DNA of 64,000 nt from Chitinophagaceae bacterium (lineage in GTDB: Bacteria; Bacteroidota; Bacteroidia; Chitinophagales; Chitinophagaceae): the NCBI GenBank assembly GCA_016699815.1, contig CP065012.1, positions 2,519,001 to 2,583,000 on the forward strand. Direction: 5' to 3'. The position numbers and the translations under genes were made by a program. Shown one piece after another: positions 18,248 to 28,003 of this stretch. Every line of letters begins with the position of its first letter. Positions within the stretch are counted from its first letter, which is position 1. The notes beneath the pieces were generated by a model. It did no database searches and had not been told where the DNA came from. It worked only from the letters and a program-made list of their open reading frames with translations.

Positions 18248-19699
18248 TCATTCATCTTCTTTTATGTGCTTCACTGTAAATTTTGTGTAAACTTGGCCTC
18301 CTGGCTGCCCATGTTCCAAAATAGTTTGTTCACCTTCTTTTGCTTCGAATTTTATATATTCCGGGTCGGCACGCAGAAATCTTGACATCATCACAATACC
18401 CTGGGCATTGGTGAAATTCATAGGCTTCTTATCACCGGGGCATTGACAGGTAACCTGAAAAGTGGGAAATATTGCCGGAATCCGGTTAAAACGGACTTCT
18501 ACAATAGCTGATTTTCCGGGCGCTGATGGCGGGGTAACTTTTACAACGGGAGCACCGGCGATATGGATATTACCTGTGCCGGTTTTTATAATCTTGAAAT
18601 TCCAGCAACAGCCCCCTAAATAACCCAAATCAGCATTTGTGTTTCTATTGACCCTCTCAATTATCCTTGCTTCTCTGCCATTTAATGATATTACAAAGCT
18701 GCCTGTATCTTTATAAGTAGCGGCGCCAAGATTAGTTCCTGCTCCCGGATCCTGTATTTCACTTATCATGGTTACTTCATAAGCATCATCAAAGATTAAA
18801 ATATTGCTGACAAGCCTGAGCTTTTCAAATGTAGTTAGCTGCCCTTTTATTTTTGTGCGGAATACAATGCCCGTAAGGTCTGCAGTAACGGCCACGGGGT
18901 TTTTAGGAGGTAAACCGGCAGGAGCTTTATAGTTGACGCTGGTTTTGGAAATAACAGAAATTTTTCCTTCGGTTGCATTCCCGTTTACAATTTCATTTGC
19001 CATCCATACGGCCCTCCAGGGAATTTTTCTTTTTATAAGAGGACTCAGCATATCATCACTTCCACTTGTAAGCGGCTCTATTAAATCATCGTCTTCGCTT
19101 GCAACATGAGTAATTGTTAAGCTCCTTGTTTTGTTTACTTTAAGCCTTGCATACGAAGGGTCAATTTTTATTTTATCAAATCTTCCCCAGTCGCTAAAGT
19201 GATTTATATTTCCACTGATGGTTTTTGTAATGGTGTCTAAAGCGGTTTTTTTCAAACCGTACCATTGCCCTTTTTCGTCCTGCATGGCAATGCCCATCAG
19301 CAATTGCAAACTGTCTTTAATTTCTTCTTCATCATAATGAAAAATAATTTGTACCGGTTTTTTAAATAGTATGCCCGATGGTTCAAAACGATAAGCCGGG
19401 CCATTTCCATTGGACATTGTATTTGTAATGGGCTGAATGCTGATAATAGTTTTTGGAGAAACGGCCCCGACAGGTATTATCAATTCCAGCATTCCATCAG
19501 AAGACCGTAACCTGGCTTCATCTTTTTTTATTTTGATTTCTGTTTTCTTTCCGTCGGGTTTGCCCACTGCGGTAATAAGAGGTTTTGCAATAGTATCTTC
19601 CGGTGTTTCTTTTTGTGCGGATGCATTGATCCAGCTAAACAGCAAAACAAAAACAATTATTTTATTTCCCGCTTTGCGGGATTTCACTTTGTCCAACAT
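18248..19699 (-). CDS. Secreted protein with N-terminal ZU5-like domain
   Basis: A 483-residue exported protein (signal about 12-29, ending NASAQ). Residues about 65-130 (SDGMLELIIPVGAVSPKTII, then YRFEPSGILFKKPVQIIFHY) look like a ZU5-type beta domain, a fold used for protein-protein contacts. The rest is beta-rich, with a CCWNF and a CQCPGD segment but no catalytic motif. It is the last gene of a five-gene minus-strand group (18248-25157), 19 bp after the previous one. The function is unknown. Confidence 0.6.
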   Translation of the reverse strand: MLDKVKSRKAGNKIIVFVLLFSWINASAQKETPEDTIAKPLITAVGKPDGKKTEIKIKKDEARLRSSDGMLELIIPVGAVSPKTIISIQPITNTMSNGNGPAYRFEPSGILFKKPVQIIFHYDEEEIKDSLQLLMGIAMQDEKGQWYGLKKTALDTITKTISGNINHFSDWGRFDKIKIDPSYARLKVNKTRSLTITHVASEDDDLIEPLTSGSDDMLSPLIKRKIPWRAVWMANEIVNGNATEGKISVISKTSVNYKAPAGLPPKNPVAVTADLTGIVFRTKIKGQLTTFEKLRLVSNILIFDDAYEVTMISEIQDPGAGTNLGAATYKDTGSFVISLNGREARIIERVNRNTNADLGYLGGCCWNFKIIKTGTGNIHIAGAPVVKVTPPSAPGKSAIVEVRFNRIPAIFPTFQVTCQCPGDKKPMNFTNAQGIVMMSRFLRADPEYIKFEAKEGEQTILEHGQPGGQVYTKFTVKHIKEDE

Positions 19700-19718
19700 A
19701 ATTTATTTTTTATAATGA

Positions 19719-21530
19719 TTATTGTCTTGTCATCGGGTCTTCATTATTACTCATCCGCAACATGGACGGGCTTTGATTGTTTATATCATATTCCGTTCCC
19801 AGGAATGCAATTTTTATTTTTCTTCCGTCACTGTAACTGAATGTGATCGTATAATCTTTTACTTCATAAGCGCCGGATCCGGGTGCAAGGGCCGGGTTGA
19901 TGCATTCATTGTATTCATGGTACAAAACCCTTATAGCGCCATTATCACTAAACCTTCCATCGGCAGAGAAAGTGATGGCTGGAATTTTTCCATATGCTTC
20001 ACTCATCGTATAAGTGCCGTTGAATTTTGCACCGTCAACCGAAGGCAATTGATAAAAACGGTGATCGGTATGATTGGCAGTGATGATGAGTGTGTTTCCT
20101 TCCATTCTTAGTGGGATATCGCCATAAGGCATTTTCAAAACTCCTCTTCCAGTGCTGAAGGTATAAGTGCCCCAATCCCGGCGGTATAATTCTGCAAGTA
20201 CCCTTGTGTCAACATCATTCAAACCTTCGGAGTAAAATTTAGGGCCGAAATAAGCTTGTCCGTTTGATAAAAATATTGGCGTGAAAACATTATAGCCTAA
20301 ACCAATCGGCTGACTGGTAGTTGCTGTGCTGACATTCATCGAAATACCACGCCACACAGCTTTGATGCCACCACCTTCAAGGCTTTTAGATTGGGTGATG
20401 AGTGGTTGTGGTCCGTCAGTAAATTGCAGAGAGAATAAAAAATTATCAATCGCAGTTTTGTATTGCTGTCTTTCATCAGCATAAAATGCAGACATGCTGC
20501 AACTCCTGTTGATCGTTCTTGATTTTAAAATTGCCATCCTTTCAAACCGGTTATTGATTTTTGTAACGAACATATCCAATCCATATTCGGGGGGATAATC
20601 ACCGGTTCCTATCCGGATGCCGCCATTTGCTCTTATATATTCCCATCCCTGGAAGGATTTTTTTGCTTCTGTTTTTTGATAGCTGGCCCCGCTACCGGCA
20701 TAGTTCATCTTTGTTCCATTATACATGGCAGCCGCTTCATCAAAACTTTGCTGCAGTGCCTGTTCCATACTGCCTGAAAAATTCAACGGCTGCATTATTT
20801 GAATGGATAAATATTCACCCGGTGGTATATCCAATGGTTTAAACACAACTCCATCGGGGAATGACTGGTGGCTCCAACCCGCCGGAGATGTATAATTCAT
20901 CAAGCCAAATTTTCCGATAGTTCCGGTTATAGATGTAGTTGTACTGTTATTATTACTCATGGATGATGTTTTTGTTTTATCTAATTCCATTGAGGCAAAC
21001 ATTGCATCTATTTGTGCAGTGTAGGCTTCATCGTTTAATGATGTTCTGATGCTCATCGTTTTTCCAAAGCCGCTTGCTACGGTCAGGATAACATATAGCT
21101 CTGCCCCATCTAATTTTATTGGCGCTGCGGCCGTCACCACTTCCCATCCATCAGTTGTGGTTTGCATTTCTGTTTTTGGATTGGCTTCCGCCTTGTACGG
21201 AGTTACTGCTAACTCCTGCCATGCTTTTTTAAAATCTTTTTTCGCATCGCCTGTGCTGACAGTACTGGCAAACAGTGCAATTACACAAATGCTGCCGGTG
21301 GCCTGGTTTACGTTAGTATAATTTACCACAGCAGCCTTGCTGTCTTTTTTAAAATCTTTTGGCGGGGTATAGGTGGCAATATCAAATGTTTCTGTTTGAG
21401 AAAATGTCTGGATGGATAATGATGCCATGAAAACAGAAAGTACAAGAGTGCGACGCAACGAACGATGCCATGTAAAACTGTAGCTGGTTACAAAAGAATT
21501 ATTCTTGTATGAATTATTCCACTTCTTCAT
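19719..21530 (-). CDS. Secreted protein with two related domains, unknown function
   Basis: About 603 residues from the chosen ATG (21530, MKKWNNSY); an ATG 27 bp further up (21557) is also possible and would deepen the overlap with the previous gene. A hydrophobic export segment (LVLSVFMASLSIQTFSQ) follows a basic stretch. Residues about 45-185 and 205-385 look like two copies of one domain, each with a predicted Y-x-x-P...GW...F pattern and ending in a MFASMEL or FLFSLQF helix. The C-terminal 200 residues form a third, lipocalin-like region (FNGTYTMSEAYGK, then ITFSADGRF). No family was recognised. Confidence 0.6.
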   Translation of the reverse strand: MKKWNNSYKNNSFVTSYSFTWHRSLRRTLVLSVFMASLSIQTFSQTETFDIATYTPPKDFKKDSKAAVVNYTNVNQATGSICVIALFASTVSTGDAKKDFKKAWQELAVTPYKAEANPKTEMQTTTDGWEVVTAAAPIKLDGAELYVILTVASGFGKTMSIRTSLNDEAYTAQIDAMFASMELDKTKTSSMSNNNSTTTSITGTIGKFGLMNYTSPAGWSHQSFPDGVVFKPLDIPPGEYLSIQIMQPLNFSGSMEQALQQSFDEAAAMYNGTKMNYAGSGASYQKTEAKKSFQGWEYIRANGGIRIGTGDYPPEYGLDMFVTKINNRFERMAILKSRTINRSCSMSAFYADERQQYKTAIDNFLFSLQFTDGPQPLITQSKSLEGGGIKAVWRGISMNVSTATTSQPIGLGYNVFTPIFLSNGQAYFGPKFYSEGLNDVDTRVLAELYRRDWGTYTFSTGRGVLKMPYGDIPLRMEGNTLIITANHTDHRFYQLPSVDGAKFNGTYTMSEAYGKIPAITFSADGRFSDNGAIRVLYHEYNECINPALAPGSGAYEVKDYTITFSYSDGRKIKIAFLGTEYDINNQSPSMLRMSNNEDPMTRQ

Positions 21531-22650
21531 ATTGACTTGTTTTAGGGTTCCATTCATGTTTGCAAAATGTAGTTACCATTCCTTCCGGTGATAGCTTCCG
21601 GATATAGCTGTTATTGGAACTGCTGGCATCCACAATAAATAAATTACCATTCCGGTCAAAGGCGATACCTGCTGGTGCATTAAAACGTGCGGCAGTTGTT
21701 TTGCCATCGGCAAAGCCGGGCTCTGCAGCGCCGGCGGGGTTGCCGGAGAAATTAAATTTACCGGAACCCGCCACCGTGGTTACTTTATTGTTGGCGATTT
21801 TTATGATGCGGTGCAGTCTTGTATCAGTGATATAGATGTCGCCGTTTTTTGCAATAGCCATCCCACTTGGGTTGGTCAATACAGCCGTTGATACAGGGCC
21901 TTCTTTATACACGGAATTGAATTTTGTTTTATCACACTGGCCGGCAACAGTGGTAATGACACCTGAAGGAGAAATTTTTTTAATACAATGGCTTACGCTG
22001 GCGTTTACATATAAATTACCATCTTTATCGCAGGCAATGCCTCTTGCATAATGCACCCGGAGTTCAGCTTCATTCCCATTTTTTATTGTTGTAACAATGC
22101 CTTCTGCCGAAATTTTCCGGATAACATGATGCCCGGAACTTCCCCTGTTATTGGTGAATTCATTATCCGTAACATAAATAGTTCCTTTATTATCTATGGC
22201 GATATTTTCAAGATTGACAAAAGTCGCAATTGAGCGGTCGCCGTCTTTATACCCGGATATTTCACTACCGGCAATGGTGGTTACAAAACCTTCCGGTGTA
22301 ATTTTTCTAATCCTTGTACCATCTGCTACATACAAATTATCGGAGGAGTCAATGGCGATTCCTGCAAGGCTGGAAAACCTTATCTCTTTTGCCAGGCCAT
22401 CTTTACGGTTTCTCCCACCACCTGCAAAGAGCTCCGCTTTTCCGGCTGCTGTTATTTTTATTACCTTATTATTCTGGCCCGTTACAAAAGCATTGCCCTT
22501 ACTGTCCACTGCAATGCCTGATGATGCAGCGAATGCATTGGTGAGTTTGGGTGTTTGCGTCATACAATTACTTCCAAAACCAGCCATCAAAAGGCAAACA
22601 AATACAAGAGGCCTGCGTCTTTTTTTGAACTGATAAAGTAAGTGATTCAT
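21514..22650 (-). CDS. NHL-repeat beta-propeller protein, exported
   Basis: A 378-residue protein built from about six NHL repeats, each with a pattern like GIAVDSKGNAFVTGQNNKVIKI, starting near residue 45 (for example DSSDNLYVADGTRIRKI and AKNGDIYITDTRLHRII). The N-terminus (RRRPLVFVCLLMAGFGSNC) is a signal sequence; the cysteine lacks a proper lipobox. Such propellers are binding scaffolds or lyase-like. The gene overlaps the next by 17-44 bp, so the two are translationally coupled. The partner and role are unknown. Confidence 0.8.
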   Translation of the reverse strand: MNHLLYQFKKRRRPLVFVCLLMAGFGSNCMTQTPKLTNAFAASSGIAVDSKGNAFVTGQNNKVIKITAAGKAELFAGGGRNRKDGLAKEIRFSSLAGIAIDSSDNLYVADGTRIRKITPEGFVTTIAGSEISGYKDGDRSIATFVNLENIAIDNKGTIYVTDNEFTNNRGSSGHHVIRKISAEGIVTTIKNGNEAELRVHYARGIACDKDGNLYVNASVSHCIKKISPSGVITTVAGQCDKTKFNSVYKEGPVSTAVLTNPSGMAIAKNGDIYITDTRLHRIIKIANNKVTTVAGSGKFNFSGNPAGAAEPGFADGKTTAARFNAPAGIAFDRNGNLFIVDASSSNNSYIRKLSPEGMVTTFCKHEWNPKTSQYEEVE

Positions 22651-22682
22651 GTTGTAAAATATATTTGTTGAATTAGGGTCAA

Positions 22683-24029
22683 TTACTGCTTTACAAAAGA
22701 GAATTTCTTTACTTCATTTTCATATTTTAGTCTGAGATGATAAATACCTTTGGCAAGTTTGCTAACCGGCAGGCTGTGTACCTGCGAATTACTGTTTATA
22801 CTTTTACTAATTATTAACGCATTGCTGCTACTATAAACTTCCGCTGTCAGCAGTTTTGTTTGTGCCGGTTCTATAATATGCAGCATATCGCCAACAGGGT
22901 TGGGGGCAATGATGGTATGGCGGAGACCATTGCGATTGAGCAATGAAACCACTGGTGAGTATTTATAATTACCATCCATATCAATTTGCTTTATCCTGTA
23001 GAAGTTCATACCCGGTGGCAAAGCATTGTGCGTAAAAGAATAATGCAATGCCGTACTGCTGTTGCCCGCTGCGGGCAAAATAGAAATATTTGTAAAGCGG
23101 CCTCCGTCTGTACTGTGCTCCACTTCAAAGCGTTCTGTATTTTGTTCCGATGAGGTACCCCAGCTTATAACTCCATTATTATTTTGCAGCATCGCTTTTA
23201 CATACAACCAGCTAACAGGTACAACACCCGTAGCAGAAAATGGAACAACATTGGATATGCTCCAGGGGTTTTGCCTGCTTCTTATATATAAATAATGAGT
23301 GCCAATGGTTAATGAACCTGATAAAGCCAGGTTTACCGAGTAGTTATTTATATCACCTGTATTGTCAGGCACATTGATGGGTGTTGCATTGCCAAAGCCG
23401 GGGTCGGTATCAATAAAATATTCAATGTTGGCAATGGGAGGCGCCGCCGGTGGGGCTGGCGGGTATGGGGCTACGGAACTATTATCAAACACACTAAAAT
23501 TGGTAATGCTCCATTTACCATTTACATCTTTGCTGCGGATGTAAAAACGATGTACACCCTGCTGCAGGCCGGTAATATTTATATTGGCATTAAGACCGGA
23601 AATATTTGTGCCGGGTGTAAAAGGTATCTGTGTGCCACTGCCAAAACCAGGGTTGCTGTCAATAAAATATTCTATCTGTGTAATGTCCCCAGGTGCTGCT
23701 GGCGCAGTGGGATACAGCGGCAGGTTATAATTATCAAAAAAAGCATAGTTGGAAAAACTCCATTTGCCATCAGCATCTTTACTGCGAAAATAAATACGGT
23801 GAAAACCCGGTGGTACACCCGTTAGATTAACCGTGCCGTTAAAAGCATTGATATTTACAGCCGGTGTAAAACCGGTTAGAGCAATGCCGCTGCCAAACTC
23901 AGGCTTGCTGTCAAAAAAATATTCTATGTTGTTGATATTGCCGGGTGGTAATGGTGCAGGCGGATAAGGCGGTTGTGCAAAACAAAAAATGCTTTGCAAA
24001 CAAACTATGATTGTAGAATATTTTTTCAT
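22683..24029 (-). CDS. T9SS-exported protein with three internal repeats
   Basis: A 448-residue protein with a signal peptide (1-18, ending CFAQ). Three repeats of about 80 residues follow, each starting with an IEYF-DS-P-FG-G core and containing a GxHRxYxRSKDxxGKWS core (about 30-110, 112-190 and 195-270). A linker and a beta-domain (WGTSSEQNTERFEVEHSTDG, about 290-365) follow. The C-terminus (APNPVGDMLHI...KFSFVKQ) is a type IX sorting domain. The protein is probably surface-attached or released. Function is unknown, but the repeat is common in Bacteroidota exoproteins. Confidence 0.75.
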   Translation of the reverse strand: MKKYSTIIVCLQSIFCFAQPPYPPAPLPPGNINNIEYFFDSKPEFGSGIALTGFTPAVNINAFNGTVNLTGVPPGFHRIYFRSKDADGKWSFSNYAFFDNYNLPLYPTAPAAPGDITQIEYFIDSNPGFGSGTQIPFTPGTNISGLNANINITGLQQGVHRFYIRSKDVNGKWSITNFSVFDNSSVAPYPPAPPAAPPIANIEYFIDTDPGFGNATPINVPDNTGDINNYSVNLALSGSLTIGTHYLYIRSRQNPWSISNVVPFSATGVVPVSWLYVKAMLQNNNGVISWGTSSEQNTERFEVEHSTDGGRFTNISILPAAGNSSTALHYSFTHNALPPGMNFYRIKQIDMDGNYKYSPVVSLLNRNGLRHTIIAPNPVGDMLHIIEPAQTKLLTAEVYSSSNALIISKSINSNSQVHSLPVSKLAKGIYHLRLKYENEVKKFSFVKQ

Positions 24030-24119
24030 TACACTATTTTTAAGTCCATCTGAATATCTTCTGTAACGAAGACTTTTAAGAGTCTATAGTTTTTTATTCC
24101 CCTTTAGGGTTAGGGGTTT

Positions 24120-25157
24120 TTAATTATTACTTTTTGTACTGATGGTAATGGGCATAGTAGTGGCATTACTTGCCACCGATGCCGGTACTGTTAAACTATA
24201 AATTGTTGGAATGGCAGCAATGCCACTCAGCACATAAGGGTCGGCGGTACCAAATGCGCCCCGGTCGGGTGTTATGCTGCTTACTGTTTCACCGGTGGCT
24301 ATTGCCTGGCTGCCTGCTTTTAAGCGCCACTGCCCGTCGGTACTGTTGCCGGTGAGGCCCTGAAAAATATTCGCATCTAATTCACCGGCAACATTGCCAT
24401 TAAGGCCAACAAAAGGTGCAAAACCTGCAGGCGCAGCGCCAATGCAGGTATTGTTTTTTACTGTGCTGTTAGTAGCCGAAAAAGTGATATTGGTTATAAT
24501 ATTATTGGCGAAATAAGTATTATTGGCACTGATAACATTTCTGAAAACATTATTACGTAAAAGGTTATTCAGGTTTCCGCTGTTGCCTGTATCAAAAGCC
24601 CCTATAAAAATATTATTGGTAATCGTTGCATTTTTTACCGGGCGGTTGCTGGAAGTAATACTAGTAATGTAGCATTTGTTAATGATCCATCCGGTATAAT
24701 CAGCGCCGGCTAAGGGACCGCCATATCCAATATTCATTTGGTTTAAACTGCACCTGGTAAAACTAATGTTATCTGCTCCCTGACCATTTACGGTATAGAT
24801 GCCATCGGAAAAATTGATGCCGATAAACTGGCTGCCACTTGCCAGGGTGTCTATATAACAATAATTCAGCGTTGCCGGGTTCGTATTTGCCTGCAGCCCT
24901 GGGTTGCTGTTGACACCACTTAAAAAATAGCCAGTACCAATGATGACAAGCCGTTTGTTTAGGGTAAAATTTGTGTACATAGTGACGCTGGATTCTACAT
25001 AAATGCTGTCGTCGTTTACCACACTGGAACTTGCAATACAGGCGGGCATATCAGTAAAATCAGCTGTTACACCGGCGTTATTATTTACCCGCCAAATTTT
25101 AGCATTGGCTGCAAATGCTATGCAAACAGCTGAAGAGAGTAAGAAGAACTGTTTCAT
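24120..25157 (-). CDS. Secreted protein, probable right-handed beta-helix
   Basis: A 345-residue protein with a signal peptide (1-19, ending AANA). Short asparagine- and isoleucine-rich turns (TNNIFIGAFDTGNSGNLNNL, then NNVFRNVISANNTYFANNII) suggest a parallel beta-helix such as that of pectate-lyase-like or carbohydrate-binding proteins. No catalytic residues can be named. It is the first gene of the 18-25 kb minus-strand group, with a two-site promoter directly upstream. It ends in KSNN without a T9SS domain. Confidence 0.6.
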   Translation of the reverse strand: MKQFFLLSSAVCIAFAANAKIWRVNNNAGVTADFTDMPACIASSSVVNDDSIYVESSVTMYTNFTLNKRLVIIGTGYFLSGVNSNPGLQANTNPATLNYCYIDTLASGSQFIGINFSDGIYTVNGQGADNISFTRCSLNQMNIGYGGPLAGADYTGWIINKCYITSITSSNRPVKNATITNNIFIGAFDTGNSGNLNNLLRNNVFRNVISANNTYFANNIITNITFSATNSTVKNNTCIGAAPAGFAPFVGLNGNVAGELDANIFQGLTGNSTDGQWRLKAGSQAIATGETVSSITPDRGAFGTADPYVLSGIAAIPTIYSLTVPASVASNATTMPITISTKSNN

Positions 25158-25202
25158 GGTTTTAAAATTTTATTGTATTGTTTATTTGTAAAAATGCCTG
25201 AC

Positions 25203-25304
25203 CAAATGTAGAAGCGACTTTTTTTATAGTCATCACCCAAAACGGTGATTCCTTTCAGCTTACCTAAAAATCACCTGAAACTGGTATTTTAAAAGGAATG
25301 TTTG
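25203..25304. promoter_or_regulatory. Divergent promoter region with two TCACC sites
   Basis: On the minus strand, TACATTTG (25203-25210) is a perfect TAnnTTTG -7 box, 46 bp before the ATG at 25157. Upstream of it lie site A, TCACCCAAAACGGTGATT (25233-25250), with a perfect ATCACC-N6-GGTGAT palindrome (25232-25249), and site B, TCACCTGAAACTGG (25271-25284). The sites are 38 bp apart, and site A begins 30 bp from the box start, exactly as at 18149-18230. On the plus strand, AATGTTTG (25297-25304) is a candidate -7 box for the kinase gene, so the operator may also autoregulate it. Confidence 0.6.
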
Positions 25305-25358
25305 ATTATATGGAGAAGAAAGTGAACCTTTATGTTCAATTACGCTCTACTTTATTTC

Positions 25359-27347
25359 ATGAAACTTCTATTGCTATACTTTTTGATATTTTTTGCCTTG
25401 TTTTGCATTGAGGTAAAAGCACAAAATCAATTAATTGATTCACTTGAAGTGCAGTTGAAAAAAATAAAAGAAGATACTTCAAAAGTTGTTTTATTGAATA
25501 ACATGATTGTAAAATATCAACATCTTAATCCTGCGAGGGCAATGGCATTGGCAATACAATCAGTAAACCTTTCAAAGCAATTAAATTTTGATTTTGGATT
25601 AGGAGTAGCTTATAGGTTAACAGGCGTTTTGTATACAGATAAAAGTAATTTTGATACCGGCGCAATCTATTACAATAAATCCCTCGAAATATTTAAAAGT
25701 AAAAAGGATAACCGCTCCATAAAGTTCAGAGGTATGTTACAGCATAATTTTGGTGTAATTTATCATTATAAAGGAAACTATGATTCTGCAGTAATTTATT
25801 ACCAGGAGGCTGCACGGGTTTATAAAGAATTAAAAGAGGATGGGTTGCTTTTTTTAACCTACAATAACCTTTCTACTCTTTATACACAAATTCTTGACAA
25901 CAAAACTGCCTTACAGTATGCTGAAGAATGTGTGCAAATAAGCAACAGACTCCAGGATCCATTTAAGATATCAGTTGCCAGCCTTGCTATGGCCTCTGCT
26001 AAAACTGAATTGAAAGAATACAAAGGGATAGATACATTGATTGATAAAGTAATAAAAATTTCAAGCCAAAGTGGAAATTACTACATGCTGGGAATGGGCT
26101 ATAAGTTTTTGGGTAAGTACCAGATAGAGTCTGCAAATGATAAAATGGGTTCAGTAGTAAGTTTTAAAGCGGCATTGGAAAATATGATAAAAGCCGGAAA
26201 CGACTATGAGATTGCTGCGGTAAATCAAAATCTTGGATACAGTTATTTTTTAACTGGAAATAATGAACAGGCTGTTTATTATTATAAAGTTGCCATTGAG
26301 CAATCAAAAAAACTGGAGCTACCGCAAATTGAACAATATTCTTTAAAGAACCTTTCAGAACTGGAAGAAAAGAGAAAAAATTTTTCTGCTGCATTGGGCT
26401 ATCTAAAAGACTATTTGGTAGTATACGATAGTGTGATAAGTAAAACACATAAGGAGAATATACAGGCATTAGAAGCGAAATACCAATCGGATATTAAAGA
26501 TGCGCACATTTTGCAACTGGATGATGAAAAAAAGATGCAGAATATTTCCATTAAGCAAAAATCCACGCTCAACTATATCCTTGCAGGGTTTCTTGCAGCC
26601 GTTTTATTCATCGGTTTCCTGGGCTACCGAAATATCCGCCATAAGAAATTATTGACAAAACAGCAGGACGAAATTCATCACCAACGCATTAGCGAATTAG
26701 AAAAAGATAAACAATTGGTAGCGGTGGATGCAATGTTAAAAGGGCAACAGGAAGAACGAAGCCGCCTTGCAAAAGATTTGCACGATGGCCTCGGCGGATT
26801 ATTATCTGGCGTAAAATTTTCCTTAAGCAATATGAAAGACAATTTAATGATAACCCCAGAAAACATGACCGTGTTTGAAAGGTCATTGGATATGATTGAC
26901 ACTTCGATCAAAGAGTTGCGAAGAGTAGCACATAATATGATGCCTGAAATGCTTACCAAGTTTGGACTTGATGAAGCATTGAAAGAATATTGTAATACGG
27001 TGAATGGAACCAAGCTCATTATGGTAAAATACCAAACCCATGGCCTGGAAATAAGAATGGATAAATCAACGGAGATTATTATTTACCGTATTGTACAGGA
27101 GTTGCTAAACAATATACTGAAACATGCGGCAGCCACAGAAGCATTTGTGCAGCTGGTAAAAGAAGGTAATCGCTTAAATGTGGTAGTAGAAGATAACGGA
27201 AAAGGATTTGATGCTAGTATGATAGCGGAGAGCAATGGAGCCGGCCTTGCCAATATACAATCTAGGGTAGAATATTTAAAAGGGCAGTTAGACATTCACT
27301 CTGAACCAGGCAAAGGAACATTAGTAAATATTGAATTTAATTTATAA
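25359..27347 (+). CDS. TPR-containing sensor histidine kinase, NarL-partner type
   Basis: A protein of about 662 residues from the chosen ATG (25359, MKLLLLYFL), which gives a clean signal peptide ending VKAQ; an upstream in-frame ATG at 25332 adds nine residues. Residues about 40-380 hold tetratricopeptide repeats (such as YHYKGNYDSAVIYYQEAARV) in the periplasm. A coiled-coil and one membrane helix (about 405-425) follow. The HisKA_3 motif RLAKDLHDGLGGLLSG has the phospho-histidine at residue 475. The ATPase motifs are NNILKHA, DNGKGF and GAGLANIQSRV. The response-regulator gene starts 2 bp after the stop. Confidence 0.9.
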   Translation: MKLLLLYFLIFFALFCIEVKAQNQLIDSLEVQLKKIKEDTSKVVLLNNMIVKYQHLNPARAMALAIQSVNLSKQLNFDFGLGVAYRLTGVLYTDKSNFDTGAIYYNKSLEIFKSKKDNRSIKFRGMLQHNFGVIYHYKGNYDSAVIYYQEAARVYKELKEDGLLFLTYNNLSTLYTQILDNKTALQYAEECVQISNRLQDPFKISVASLAMASAKTELKEYKGIDTLIDKVIKISSQSGNYYMLGMGYKFLGKYQIESANDKMGSVVSFKAALENMIKAGNDYEIAAVNQNLGYSYFLTGNNEQAVYYYKVAIEQSKKLELPQIEQYSLKNLSELEEKRKNFSAALGYLKDYLVVYDSVISKTHKENIQALEAKYQSDIKDAHILQLDDEKKMQNISIKQKSTLNYILAGFLAAVLFIGFLGYRNIRHKKLLTKQQDEIHHQRISELEKDKQLVAVDAMLKGQQEERSRLAKDLHDGLGGLLSGVKFSLSNMKDNLMITPENMTVFERSLDMIDTSIKELRRVAHNMMPEMLTKFGLDEALKEYCNTVNGTKLIMVKYQTHGLEIRMDKSTEIIIYRIVQELLNNILKHAAATEAFVQLVKEGNRLNVVVEDNGKGFDASMIAESNGAGLANIQSRVEYLKGQLDIHSEPGKGTLVNIEFNL

Positions 27348-27349
27348 CG

Positions 27350-27973
27350 ATGATTCGTGTATTTATTGTAGATGATCACCCTGTAGTAATTGAAGGCATC
27401 TATTCTTTATTACAACATGAAAAAGATATAGAATGGGTTGGCCAGGCAATGAATGCCCAATCATGCCTGGGGTTTTTTGTAAATAATACGGCCGATGTAG
27501 TGTTAATGGACATTAGTATGCCCGGCATGGACGGGGTAGAACTTTGTGCGGTAATGAAAGAAAAGTACCCGGGCATTTTTATTTTAGGGCTTAGTACATT
27601 TAACCAGGGATTATATATTAAAAAGATGATGGAGAATGATGCTTCGGGATACATTTTAAAAAACTCTTCCAAAGAAGAATTGATAAAAGCCATACATACG
27701 GTACATAATGGAGGCATTTATTTTAGTGGTGAGGCCGGTGAGGCATTGCAGGCCTATCAAAAATATTCTAAAGAAGAAATGCCGGTATTAAGTAGCAGGG
27801 AAAAAGAAATTCTTACGCTAATTTCTGAAGGTTATACCAACCCACAAATTGCAGAAAAAATATTTCTTAGTCAGTTTACCATTGACAGCCACCGAAAAAA
27901 TTTATTGGCCAAACTGAATGTAAAAAACACAGCTACCCTTATTAAATTTGCAGTAGAGCATAAGTTGATTTGA
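27350..27973 (+). CDS. NarL/FixJ-family response regulator
   Basis: A 207-residue protein. The receiver domain has the D8-D9 acidic pair, phospho-acceptor D54 (VLMDISMPGMDG) and the switch lysine in YILKNSSKEEL. The C-terminal LuxR-type helix-turn-helix (LSSREKEILTLISEGYTNPQ, then IAEKIFLSQFTIDSHRKNLL) binds DNA. Its start lies 2 bp after the kinase stop, so the pair is coupled. The TCACC operator in front of the kinase gene and the secreted-protein genes is the obvious candidate target, but this is inference. Confidence 0.92.
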   Translation: MIRVFIVDDHPVVIEGIYSLLQHEKDIEWVGQAMNAQSCLGFFVNNTADVVLMDISMPGMDGVELCAVMKEKYPGIFILGLSTFNQGLYIKKMMENDASGYILKNSSKEELIKAIHTVHNGGIYFSGEAGEALQAYQKYSKEEMPVLSSREKEILTLISEGYTNPQIAEKIFLSQFTIDSHRKNLLAKLNVKNTATLIKFAVEHKLI

Positions 27974-28003
27974 GTATTTTAATAAAATTCTTATTTAGTT
28001 ACA

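Noticed and set aside
24099..24120. CCCCT-TTAGGGTT-AGGGG hairpin as terminator of the 24120-25157 gene
   Set aside because: The T-run follows the hairpin on the plus strand, whereas the gene is on the minus strand. The stem is only 5 bp and no plus-strand gene ends there.
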